NCBI GenBank assembly: GCA_034521495.1
Contig: JAXHMK010000019.1
Span: forward strand, 145,579 to 209,578
DNA length: 64,000 nt
DNA from: Balneolaceae bacterium
Lineage (GTDB): Bacteria > Bacteroidota > Rhodothermia > Balneolales > Balneolaceae
Direction: 5' to 3'
The stretch's first letter is position 1. Each line of letters opens with the position of its first letter. Below the pieces are notes generated by a model. The model was not told the origin of the DNA and did no database searches. It saw only the letters and a list, made by a program, of their open reading frames with translations. Of this stretch, positions 36,317-44,405 are shown in pieces. Position numbers and translations under genes: made by a program.

Positions 36317-36484
36317 TTAACATTCATCACCACCTTTTTCCAACTCTTTAAACACCACCTCCGACATCCCGCCAATTCCATTACGCCCCATCGACTCAAC
36401 CCAATCCCAAAGTTTCGGGAAATTTTCAATCGGATACTGTCTCCAGGCACCGATGATCGCATCCGAATCGAGGGAATATCTCAA
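36317..36484 (-). pseudogene. Truncated DUF4411 (PIN-like) toxin remnant
   Basis: A 55-codon frame from a TTG that overlaps the stop of the XRE-ImmA gene. Translation begins LRYSLDSDAIIGAWRQYPIE, continues NFPKLWDWVESM, and ends VVFKELEKGGDEC. This is the N-terminal third of the DUF4411 family (Y-x-x-D-x-x-x-L-I-x-A-x-R-x-Y, then F-x-x-W-x-W, then the E-L segment). These PIN-fold proteins are normally about 160 residues and follow XRE-ImmA genes exactly as here. The rest is missing and unrelated sequence starts near 36316, right before the AAA_4 gene. The toxin is therefore broken while its antitoxin-like partner is whole. Confidence 0.72.
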
Positions 36485-37641
36485 ACGTAGTTCCCCTCCT
36501 CCGGCCAGCCGAAGGTTTTCGCGGCAAGTTCATTCAGGTTGGGCACTTTCCATCCGGTAAGATTAGCCAGCTCCGCAACCGTAATCTGTTCGTTGAAATA
36601 GTTTTGAAACGCAGCTTTCAGATAGAGCCGTCCTTTTTGGACGATCCGGTTGTAATAGGGATTGCCGCCAGAGCCTCCGCTTCCCGAGCTGTCATAAAAT
36701 GAAAATTCAGGCAATAGAACATCATACTCGCTCTCGCTGATAAGTCCACATTTTTTTAAACGGATCATCATCACATATCCCGAAACCCGGAATCGGTTGC
36801 TTACACGTTTTACTTCTTTTACCGAAAAATCGGATCTGTTAAATTCATTTTTCAGCAGATCTTCCGGTACCAAAATCTCAGCGGCCAGACGATTACAGGA
36901 CTGTTCAAGTGAGCGGTTACTTCCGAAATAATTCGTGAGCGAATCATTAATCAGCACGGAGTTTCTGAACAGAACATGGGCCAGTTCATGGATCAGCGTG
37001 AATATCCGGGCGTTGTAGGAATCTTTTGAATTGATACCGATAACCGGAAATGGAGTATCTGCAATCGCAAACCCCCGGCATTCACTTACTTCTACATAAG
37101 GAAACTGCAAAACATAGATATCCCGTTCTTCCAGCAGGTTTTTCCACTCTGTCAGGGCGTTCGAAGAACTGTTCCATGATCTTTGCAGATCAAATGACAC
37201 ATCCAGCCAGTCCCTCACCTCTTTGGCCATGACCGAAATTTGCTTTTCGCCAACTTCATACTCCGGAATTTTCTCAGGGGATTGATTTAACGACCGATAG
37301 AGGCTAACCAGCTCTTCCCGGTTTCTGCGTGCTTCCCGGATGGCGGATATCAGTTTGGGTGAAGTGGATTCGAGCGCAAGATTATTAATCGTCCTGAACT
37401 CCGACAACGGCTCCTCTTCTTCGGGAACAGTCTCCAGATAGAAATAGGCAGGGGTTCTGTCTAATTTGTCAGCAATTTTAATCAACTGATTGGTGGTCGG
37501 CTTCTCCTCTCCCTGTTCCCATTTCAGCCACCTCTCCTCATTCACTGCCAATTTCTTAGCAATTACAGGTATATCATACCCCATTCGCTCGCGTGAGAAC
37601 GTTAAGACAGAAGGATTGATATTTTCTCTTACAGTGGCCAT
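36481..37641 (-). CDS. XRE-family regulator with ImmA/IrrE metallopeptidase domain
   Basis: A 386-residue protein. An N-terminal helix-turn-helix (about 10-70: LTFSRERMGYDIPVIAKKLA, then WEQGEEKPTTNQLIKIADKL) is followed by a COG2856 ImmA/IrrE domain with the zinc motif HELAH at 218-222 and downstream CNRLAAEILVP. The family often pairs with a DUF4411 toxin downstream as a two-gene module, and a DUF4411 fragment does follow, overlapping by 4 nt. The protein probably binds DNA and may be autoregulatory. The gene is intact. Confidence 0.88.
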   Translation of the reverse strand: MATVRENINPSVLTFSRERMGYDIPVIAKKLAVNEERWLKWEQGEEKPTTNQLIKIADKLDRTPAYFYLETVPEEEEPLSEFRTINNLALESTSPKLISAIREARRNREELVSLYRSLNQSPEKIPEYEVGEKQISVMAKEVRDWLDVSFDLQRSWNSSSNALTEWKNLLEERDIYVLQFPYVEVSECRGFAIADTPFPVIGINSKDSYNARIFTLIHELAHVLFRNSVLINDSLTNYFGSNRSLEQSCNRLAAEILVPEDLLKNEFNRSDFSVKEVKRVSNRFRVSGYVMMIRLKKCGLISESEYDVLLPEFSFYDSSGSGGSGGNPYYNRIVQKGRLYLKAAFQNYFNEQITVAELANLTGWKVPNLNELAAKTFGWPEEGNYV

Positions 37642-37698
37642 TTCTGATGAATATAACGAAAATATTTTGGTCCTGATTTCTTGAATAAATGTAAGAAT

Positions 37699-37880
37699 AA
37701 TCTCCTCTCCAGAGGAGACAGTCCCGAAGCTTCGGGACAGAGGTGTGTTCGTGTGAGACAGTTACGCCGCCAGCGTGACAGAGGTGTGTTAGGGACAGGC
37801 CGGAGGGGATTTTAATGCCCATCCACATTGCATACTGTAACTATCGTAAGTATGGTCAACGTAATCAGATCTTATTGCTT
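37699..37880. repeat. Left copy of island-flanking direct repeat
   Basis: It begins TCTCCTCTCCAGAGGAGACA, contains two copies of AGAGGTGTGTT, then GGGGATTTTAATGCC, ATCCACAT and ATCAGATCTTA. The same order of motifs recurs at 43293-43475. Identity is incomplete, roughly four in five positions by eye. It fills most of the 315-bp gap upstream of the XRE-ImmA gene. Confidence 0.75.
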
Positions 37881-37956
37881 ATTCTACTTGTAGAAGGATA
37901 TTGGGCCAGTTTTTGTGGTTTCGGTTGGCATTCTTTCATTTTTAAATTAAAGTTTA

Positions 37957-38497
37957 TCAAAAACTGATATACCTGTACTCAAAATCTGTTTCTTTAAATC
38001 CACATTCATGCCTGATTTTCTCCAGACATTTCGAGTGTAAGTCTCGAAACGTTTTTTGATACTCTATTACCTCTTCAGTTGGAATTTGTTCTTTTTTGGA
38101 CTCGGCTTTCTTTATTCTTTTGGACCATTCTCGTTGCGAGTCAATTAATTTCCCCAGTGTTTCCAATACCTCATCTGGTGCCCAAATATGCATTTCATCG
38201 TATGCGGCCAAAAATTCATTCTTTTCTGCGTCACTTGAGGTTTCTGTAGCATCAGCCTTTTGTAAAAAGACACGCATACTTTTTAATTAATCGGCTATAA
38301 ACCTCTCTTCTTCTATACAACAAATCCAATTCTGTAGCACGGTTTTTTTCAAGCTCTGAGACAAAGGTTTGTTCGATTCTTTTATGGAAAAACAATCCAA
38401 TTCCTACAAGAATGAGAAAGAATATAAATCCACCTAATCCTAAAGTGATCAGTAGCTCATTAGCGAGCTCGTTAATAACATCATTTTGATTATTCAT
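37957..38497 (-). pseudogene. Membrane-anchored protein, split by a one-base frameshift
   Basis: Two overlapping frames make one protein of about 178 residues. The first (38252-38497) has an N-terminal hydrophobic segment (ELLITLGLGGFIFFLILVGI), then a helical arm ending LYRRREVYSRLIKK. The second (37957-38277) begins MRVFLQKADATET and contains FLAAYDEMHIWAPDEVLETL and a C-terminal IRHECGFKETDFEYRYISF. Removing one A from the A5 run (plus-strand T5 at 38280-38284) joins them as SRLIK-S-MRVFLQK. Hypothetical proteins of this design often occur in restriction loci; their function is unknown. It may be a true lesion, a slippery site or a sequencing error. Confidence 0.65.
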
Positions 38498-38612
38498 AGT
38501 CTACTTTTTAGACTTCAAAGTTCATTCTGCTTATCCTCCATTTTGGAGAGGTATTGAGCAAGCTCTTTATGTGTTTGTACCCAGGTGAATTTTACATTTA
38601 ACAGATCAATTT

Positions 38613-38641
38613 TGTGGATAACTTTGTCGGATTGTGGATAA
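38613..38641. promoter_or_regulatory. Two perfect DnaA-box sequences 20 bp apart
   Basis: TGTGGATAA at 38613-38621 and again at 38633-38641, each the complement of the consensus DnaA box TTATCCACA. They lie in a direct repeat (TTGTGGATAACTT) in the 233-bp gap between the frameshifted membrane protein and the second AAA_4 gene. A further direct repeat TTGCGATGAAATAAA occurs twice just to the right (near 38652 and 38714). Confidence 0.45.
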
Positions 38642-38730
38642 CTTACATTTGCGATGAAATAAACAAACCATTGAATTTAATAAACTTAAGAGAGTAGAGA
38701 TTCAAAAAAGCACTTTGCGATGAAATAAAA

Positions 38731-40137
38731 CTAAGCCCATACTGGAATATACTTTGCATATCTTTTTGATGTATTTGAAGGATCGTCAAGTTTAATCAAT
38801 CCTGCCTCAATCGTAGACTGTATAATTTGTGATGCTGTATTTGACTTACGTTCTCCCAAACCAAATCTATCCCTAAGTGATGAGTTCGTCATTTTTTCAT
38901 TGCTTACAAATCGTAGACAACAGTGCAAATAACAGGCACGCACTTTATCATTCCCATCCATTTCTTCAAAATCCTTATGTGAATAAAGTGTAACTGTTGT
39001 GTGATTATGTCTTTCTTTAAAATCAGGAGCTGGCAATTGGTGATATTCTGTTTCAAAAACTACTTTATCAATTCCACTGCTTTTCTCTTCACAAATTCCC
39101 AGAATTCTCATAATATCTGCAAGATCTTCATTTCTGGTCTTGTTTTCATCTACAAAACGTTCAATCGGAATGAGGGGCTTTCCAGGATTTGTAAACTCAA
39201 TTCGATCTTCAAAAATTTCAATTTTTACATTGGTGCCAGTTTCCAAGAAATCCTGATGGATTAATGCATTCGCCACCAACTCTCGTATTGCAACCTTAGG
39301 ATACATCTTCACATTCTTTCTAAGTGCCTTTTCAATGACTTCATTTTCAGGTGTTTGAGATTGAATGAAACTCACCAAACCTTCAAAACCTGTCACATAG
39401 CCTTTCACTCCTTGTTGATCCCGTTCAGTATGTACTCTGTTCTTCCCTTTATATACAATTACACGTGGAGCTTTTCTATACAATTGGTCAAATTGACTCA
39501 AATCTTTTGCCAGTAGCAAGGCTCCTAAATTAGTAATCGTATAACCTGAATTATCATGAGCGACTATTTTTTTGCTCTGGAATTTTTCAATGATCGATGC
39601 ATGACTTGATGGCAGCGGCTGTTCCAGCAAATCAAAATAGATTTGAATGTCCAATAATTGAATTGCATCTGATGCAGAAAGCCCAGTTTTTGCTTCTCTA
39701 AGCAACCAATTCTCCTGGTCCTCATTGAAAATTCTCTTCAATTGTTCGGGAGACATAGCGGTAAGTTCTTGGCCGGATCTCATATAATATGCCCCCTCAA
39801 GATGATATGCTGATCCTTTGGGCCGGGATGGAATATCGAAAACTACTATCCTTCCATCTCTGTGATTGAACTCACGTACATTCACTCTAAAGTTAAGTGA
39901 ATTGTATAGTTGAGAACTTATTTTGCTAATGTCTTTAAATGCACTTGTTCCCACAACGTTTCTTGGCATTTTATCTGAAACGCCCAAAACCAAAAATCCA
40001 CCGCCCTCATTTGCGATAGCGACACAATATTTATTTAATTTTTGGTAATCGTACTGAGTTTTAGCTTCCTTAAACTCAAGATTTCGTGACTCTTTTCGAT
40101 GTGTCAACCACCCCTCTATATCATGTAGTGTTACCAT
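38731..40137 (-). CDS. AlbA_2/AAA_4 ATP-binding protein (second)
   Basis: A 468-residue protein of the same general family as the one at 34289-36301 but clearly divergent. The AlbA_2 domain (ESRNLEFKEAKTQYDYQ, AIANEGGGFLVLGVSD, FDIPSRPKG, YYMRSGQELTAMS) is followed by HATPase_c_4 (RELVANALIHQDFLETG, EFTNPGKPLIP, EKSSGIDKVV) and a winged-helix-like C-terminus. It lies downstream of the decayed hsdS. It is intact despite indels in the genes on both sides. Role unknown, probably DNA-related. Confidence 0.8.
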   Translation of the reverse strand: MVTLHDIEGWLTHRKESRNLEFKEAKTQYDYQKLNKYCVAIANEGGGFLVLGVSDKMPRNVVGTSAFKDISKISSQLYNSLNFRVNVREFNHRDGRIVVFDIPSRPKGSAYHLEGAYYMRSGQELTAMSPEQLKRIFNEDQENWLLREAKTGLSASDAIQLLDIQIYFDLLEQPLPSSHASIIEKFQSKKIVAHDNSGYTITNLGALLLAKDLSQFDQLYRKAPRVIVYKGKNRVHTERDQQGVKGYVTGFEGLVSFIQSQTPENEVIEKALRKNVKMYPKVAIRELVANALIHQDFLETGTNVKIEIFEDRIEFTNPGKPLIPIERFVDENKTRNEDLADIMRILGICEEKSSGIDKVVFETEYHQLPAPDFKERHNHTTVTLYSHKDFEEMDGNDKVRACYLHCCLRFVSNEKMTNSSLRDRFGLGERKSNTASQIIQSTIEAGLIKLDDPSNTSKRYAKYIPVWA

Positions 40138-40158
40138 AACATTTTATCAATTATTATA

Positions 40159-41398
40159 CTACACCTTCCCCGAAATCAACCTCGGCAACAACAAATCACG
40201 GGTTGCTTTCAGTTTTTTATTTTTCACTAATCAATATTTCTATCTAGATACCCAAAGTTTTGGACTAACAGTTCTTGAAATTTTTCCAGATACTTCTTGT
40301 AGATGGTACTACTGATTGAATATTCTTTTAATCACTGTCCCTGTCATTAATGTTTGTGCTGAGCAGCACCTTGGCATATCGCCGTATCACTTTAAATCGT
40401 GTACTCTGTAATAGAGTGAGAAATATATAGCTATAATCAAATGGCTTATTTTTCTGTATGATTGCACAACAGGCCTATCAGAGCGCATCCATATCAATTT
40501 TCCCATCACAATATTCAACTGTAGCTCCATACATAGCTATTAGCACCAACTTTCGAACAAAGCTTGCACATGAATTTTCGAGGCCAAGTTTTGACCTTTC
40601 TTGCACTTACCTGAATAGATTCATTCAACTCCATAGATTTAGGCCATACGAATACTCCTATCGTGATCCTTTGCTGATTTTCTACTTGCATTCGCAGCAC
40701 TTGTATCATAAAGGTCAATAACTTCTTTAACCTCCCACCCCTCCGGCACCTCACCCAAATCCGTCGCCGAATCCACCATCTCATCCTCCTCGTGGCCGGG
40801 GTAGCGGTAGTGCACAAACCACTCGCGGTAGATGAGCCGGGCCAACTCCTCCAAGATGGCAATGCGCCGGGTGTTGTTTTCAATCAGGTCGTCAAATGCA
40901 GAGAGGATTGAGGCGATTATTTCCTGTCTTTTTGAGATCTGGAATTTCAACTTCAAACTTTCTTAGTCTCAGTTAGTAAAAGATTCTTTTGCGAGGTTCC
41001 ACCTGCTTTATTAATTAAAAGATTTGTAGAGTCAAGTAGCTTATAGAAAAGATATTTTGGGTTAACCTTCGATTTATCGGGTTTTAGTATGGCCACACTT
41101 TTTTGAAATGTCGTAGTCTCCCATTTATCAGATTTTCTAACAAAAGCCATCCGTCCAATTGTGCCACTATTTGTTATCAGAATATCATCTGAGTTCTAAA
41201 TTGAGTCCTTCTATGTGTCTTTGAGAAATCATCTTTTGTTATTTGTCTGGCTCCATCATAATTGATTTTTCCATCTCTTATATCCTTACAACTGATAAAG
41301 TAATATCCAGAAGACTCCTTATCTTGACTATTGCCGTGCTTCCCATCAGTAATATTTAAGCAAATCTCTTGCAGTTCTTTCACTATTGATTTAGCCAC
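40159..41398 (-). pseudogene. hsdS: Type I restriction specificity subunit, multiply frameshifted
   Basis: Fragments of one HsdS read in order on the minus strand. The N-terminus is at 41398 (GTG; AKSIVKELQEICLNITDGKH). The first target-recognition domain follows (DDILITNSGTIGRMAFV; GGTSQKNLLL). The central conserved helix region is [20 protein letters not shown] with [17 protein letters not shown]. The second recognition domain begins [18 protein letters not shown], and the C-terminal helix ends KATRDLLLPRLISGKV, stop at 40159. The total span (about 413 codons) is full length, but at least five small indels change the frame (near 41185, 40985, 40950 and in 40200-40640). As written, no functional specificity subunit can be made. 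Confidence 0.82.
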
Positions 41399-41461
41399 CT
41401 GTAATAATATTATTTATGCTGTCAGAAATATCATTTTCCAATTCAGTTGAGCCTCTAGCAT

Positions 41462-42997
41462 TCAGTAACTCCAGCTCCTCATACAGACTCCTAAGCGAAC
41501 TTTAAAGTCCACATCATCCTCTTCCCGCTCGGCCACTCCTACATAGCGCCCAGGGTTCAGGCTCCAGCCTTGTTCTTCAATTTCTTCTATGGTGGCCACT
41601 TTGCAGAGACCGGGAATGTCTTTGTACTCTCCATTTGGAAAAAGATCGTTCATGTTCTCCGGCTGAGAAATATTATTGCCGTCGGCCTTGTACTCTACAT
41701 CCGGTTCAGCAGCCATTGGCAGGGTGTCTTCCATCGCCTCGCCCCGGTACCGACGCACGATCCCAGCCAGGAAGTCAATCTGCTCGGGGGTAAAATCGCG
41801 GTGGGCGCGGTCAATCTGCCGGTAGATATTCCGGGCATCCACAAACAGCACTTTGTTTTCGCGGTCGGTTCCTTTCTTGCCCTTGTCAAAGAACCAGAGC
41901 GTACAGGGCAGCGTCACCGTATAGAAGAAGTTGGAGCCGATGGAGACGATCACATCTACCACGCCCTCTTCAATCAGTTTCCTGCGGATCTCCATCTCGC
42001 TGTGGCGGGCATCGGCGGCAGAGTTGGCCATCACGAACCCGGCGCGGCCGTTTTCATTCAGTGCACTGTAAAATTCCTGTATCCAGAGGTAGTTGGCATT
42101 GTCCGTACTCGGTATGCCCAGCGGGTAGCGGGGATCGCCTTCAATCGCCTCCTTATCCACTCCGCTCACGTTAAACGGCGGATTGGCCATCACATAATCG
42201 AACTTCGCCACCACATCGTGAATGTTCTCATAGTAGGTGTTTCCCGAGCGGATATCCCCCTCTAATCCGTGAACGGCCAGGTTCATCTTACAAAGGCGTA
42301 CGGTGTTTTCCACCTTCTCCTGTCCGTAGATGGAGAGCACATCGCCGCCATTCTGCCGGTGGCGCTCCCGGAACTTGGCACTCTGCACAAACATGCCGCC
42401 CGATCCGCAAGCTGTATCTAAAATTTTACCACTAAAAGGTTCAATAATCTCAACAATCAACTGTACCAGGGTAGTCGGCGTAAAAAATTCGCCCCCTTTC
42501 TGTCCCTCGCTCATCGCAAACTTGCCGAGAAAGTATTCATAGATCTGCCCGAACACATCCCCGCTTACTCCATCACCAATGTTGGAGAAGCTTTTCAGGA
42601 GGTCTTTCAGAATCTGGTCCCCAAATTTCTTGTACTGCTTGGGGAGTACATCCTTTAGCTCGGGATTTTCCTTTTCAATCGCCTCCATCGCCTCATTGAT
42701 CTTCTGGCCGATATCCTCCTTCTCCGGAAGCTCCAGCAGGTAGTCGTACCGGGCATGCTCCGGCAGGTAAATAGCTCCTTTGGCCTTATAATGGTCCGGC
42801 CCGATGGTTACCCGGCTGCTGCTTTTCTCCTGCAGCTCCTCATGCACAGGCTGAAACCGGTGCCAGGCATAGCGGAGGAAAATGAGACCCAATACCGGTG
42901 TAGAATATTCGTAGGAACTGAGGGCGGAGTTGGCGCGAAGGTTGTCAGCCGCTTCCCAAAGGCGGTTTTCAAGGTCTTTGAGGGTGTCTGATGTCAT
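41462..42997 (-). CDS. hsdM: Type I restriction methyltransferase subunit, frameshift at its end
   Basis: A 511-residue N6-adenine methyltransferase. The N-terminal helical domain is followed by SAM motif I DTACGSGG (194-201), catalytic NPPF (272-275), and the partner-binding C-terminal region [11 protein letters not shown]. The final residues ([12 protein letters not shown]) do not fit the family. One base change in frame near 41492 would continue as [17 protein letters not shown] and end at 41391, overlapping the hsdS start by 8 nt as normal. The gene has therefore lost its last 35 or so native residues. The catalytic core is whole. Confidence 0.88.
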   Translation of the reverse strand: MTSDTLKDLENRLWEAADNLRANSALSSYEYSTPVLGLIFLRYAWHRFQPVHEELQEKSSSRVTIGPDHYKAKGAIYLPEHARYDYLLELPEKEDIGQKINEAMEAIEKENPELKDVLPKQYKKFGDQILKDLLKSFSNIGDGVSGDVFGQIYEYFLGKFAMSEGQKGGEFFTPTTLVQLIVEIIEPFSGKILDTACGSGGMFVQSAKFRERHRQNGGDVLSIYGQEKVENTVRLCKMNLAVHGLEGDIRSGNTYYENIHDVVAKFDYVMANPPFNVSGVDKEAIEGDPRYPLGIPSTDNANYLWIQEFYSALNENGRAGFVMANSAADARHSEMEIRRKLIEEGVVDVIVSIGSNFFYTVTLPCTLWFFDKGKKGTDRENKVLFVDARNIYRQIDRAHRDFTPEQIDFLAGIVRRYRGEAMEDTLPMAAEPDVEYKADGNNISQPENMNDLFPNGEYKDIPGLCKVATIEEIEEQGWSLNPGRYVGVAEREEDDVDFKVRLGVCMRSWSY

Positions 42998-43118
42998 AGA
43001 TGAATGGTGTTGTGATCCCGATTACTGCTCAGTGATTTTTTCGTAACAGTGGATAGTAAAGAAAATGAGATAGGAATGGAAATGGATGATGATCGTCTCT
43101 TCAGAGGGATAACCTGAA

Positions 43119-43288
43119 TCTCCTCTGAGAGGAGACAGTTACGAAGCGTTTAGCGGAGTAATCAGAGGTGTGTCCCGCGGGGTGCATCAACCTTGGCAAA
43201 CTCCAAAACTCCAATCAACACCCACCAACACACCCCTGATTGAACCACTGAACGTGGTTTCAATCTGTCCCCTCTCAAGAGGGGATTT
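43119..43288. repeat. Palindromic element of the GGGGTGTGTT type, about 170 bp
   Basis: Ends: TCTCCTCTGAGAGGAGA on the left and TCCCCTCTCAAGAGGGGA on the right. Inner pair: CAGAGGTGTGT and ACACACCCCTGA. The same plan is seen in the element at 62641-62806 and, in half form, in the direct repeats at 37699 and 43293. It has no coding capacity, so it is MITE-like. Confidence 0.7.
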
Positions 43289-43292
43289 TATA

Positions 43293-43475
43293 TTCTCCTC
43301 TGCAGAGGAGACAGATTACGGAGCGTTTAGCAGAGTAATCAGAGGTGTGTTCGTGTAAGGCAGTTGCGCCGCCAGTGTGTCAAAGTTGTGTTAGGCGCAG
43401 GCCGCAGGGGATTTTAATGCCATCCACATGCAAGTTGTAACTGTCGCAATTATAGTCAGCTCGATCAGATCTTAC
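43293..43475. repeat. Right copy of island-flanking direct repeat
   Basis: It begins TCTCCTCTGCAGAGGAGACA, contains CAGAGGTGTGTTCGTGT, GGGGATTTTAATGCC, ATCCACATGC and GATCAGATCTTAC. It is in the same orientation as 37699-37880. The two bracket hsdM, hsdS, the second AAA_4 gene and the frameshifted membrane protein. Confidence 0.75.
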
Positions 43476-43584
43476 TACTTTTTATCATTATCGAAAGAAA
43501 TTAATCCTGTTTTTTGTGGAAATGGTATCCACTGAATTTTATGAATTCAATTTCTCTTTAATAGCCTTATCACTCTTGAAAATA

Positions 43585-43634
43585 AAAAGCCTAACCAACT
43601 GTAAATATATAACTTACAAGTCAATTAGGCTTTT
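43585..43634 (-). terminator. Terminator downstream of tRNA-Leu
   Basis: AAAAGCCTAA (43585-43594) and TTAGGCTTTT (43625-43634) form a 10-bp outer stem, with a further inner stem around GTAA/TTAC. On the minus strand it is followed by a T-rich run. Confidence 0.65.
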
Positions 43635-43639
43635 AAGTG

Positions 43640-43723
43640 TGCCCTCGACTGGATTCGAACCAGCACGCCGTTTCCAGCACTGCCCCCTCAAGCGTGCGCG
43701 TCTACCAATTCCACCACCAGGGC
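43640..43723 (-). tRNA. tRNA-Leu (GAG), imperfect stems
   Basis: An 84-nt class II tRNA on the minus strand. D-arm GTGGAATTGGTAGACGC, anticodon region CTTGAGGGG (GAG after T33), variable arm GCTGGAAACGGC, T-arm GCTGG-TTCGAAT-CCAGT, and the acceptor 3' strand CGAGGGC plus discriminator A. Two oddities: the acceptor 5' strand is GCCCTGG, giving a G-G mismatch at pair 6-67, and the anticodon stem pairs only if one A is bulged and the loop has eight bases. CCA is not encoded. It may be degraded or carry sequence errors. It is the only tRNA in the window. Confidence 0.7.
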
Positions 43724-44405
43724 TTTAGGTATCAAATCAATAAATAGTTTGTAACAGAGCTTTCAAAGATAGGGGATTTTCATTTTAAATGGAAAGTTTT
43801 ATGGCAAGGAAATTTTGAATCTCAAACCCGGAACAAAGAATATCGATTCTTGGAGTTACATCGTTTAACCACTGTAATTCAATACAGATTTCCAGATTAC
43901 CCCTCGACTTCATACATAACCATTTCAACATTCTTCAACTCGGGGCTTTTATTTTTTCGATTCTATTACCCCGGGTTTCGCTCGCGTTGCTCTCTCCACC
44001 CGAGGCTATTGATTTTGAACTCCTTTGGAGTTTTGTTAATTGTTAACTGTCTGCTGACCGCAACTTCTCACAGGTACTATTTTATCTTGTTTACTTGAAA
44101 TCTTTTAAACTTCATTAATCAAGCTAACTTTTTACATGATGCATGAACGGGATTTTTGTAGTTTGTTTTCTCATGAACTGAATTATTAATTAGGGTACAG
44201 ACATCCCTCGTGGCTGTCCAAAAAAGATGTCATTCTGAACCTCGACGGTTCGGGACAGGCTCGATTCAGAATCTCCACTTTTTAACTATGTTTGGAGATA
44301 CCGGATCGGGGTCCGGTATGACGAAAATGAGAATATTGATTTCTTTCACTTTTTTTTGGACAGCCTCACTCCCATCCAGGGGAGATTAACTTGGAGTAAC
44401 CAAAC
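43724..44405. other. Intergenic region with a MITE
   Basis: There is no gene. The left part contains AT-rich sequence and a C/G-rich palindromic remnant around 43965-44010 (CCCCGGG, then CCCGAGG). The right part holds MITE copy A (44212-44365). Short open frames here have no protein character. Confidence 0.55.
44212..44365. mobile_element. MITE copy A, terminal inverted repeats GGCTGTCCAAAAA
   Basis: Left end GGCTGTCCAAAAAAG, right end TTTTTTTGGACAGCC. Inside are the motifs ATTCTGAA, AGAATCTCCACT, GGAGATACCGGAT and TATGACGAAAAT. It is the inverted copy of the element at 52933-53091. There is no coding capacity. The polX start lies 40 bp beyond it. Confidence 0.85.

Larger units (their letters stand above)
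42998..43639. other. Repeat-filled intergenic region between hsdM and tRNA
   Basis: There is no gene. It holds a palindromic element (43119-43288), the right copy of the flanking direct repeat (43293-43475) and the tRNA terminator (43585-43634). Confidence 0.6.

Noticed and set aside
40458..40883. Short frames of 87 and 122 codons on both strands
   Set aside because: They overlap the decayed hsdS. The minus-strand one is just a shifted frame of the second recognition domain.
41570..42265. A 231-codon plus-strand frame inside hsdM
   Set aside because: It is antisense to the conserved methyltransferase core, with low-complexity translation and no domain.
31060..43723. Integrative element with attachment sites at the tRNA
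   Set aside because: No integrase or recombinase gene was seen and no copy of the tRNA 3' end was found near 31,060-31,117, so a site-specific integration claim is not supported.
43850..44098. An 82-codon plus-strand frame after the tRNA
   Set aside because: The translation is low complexity and the DNA contains repeat fragments.
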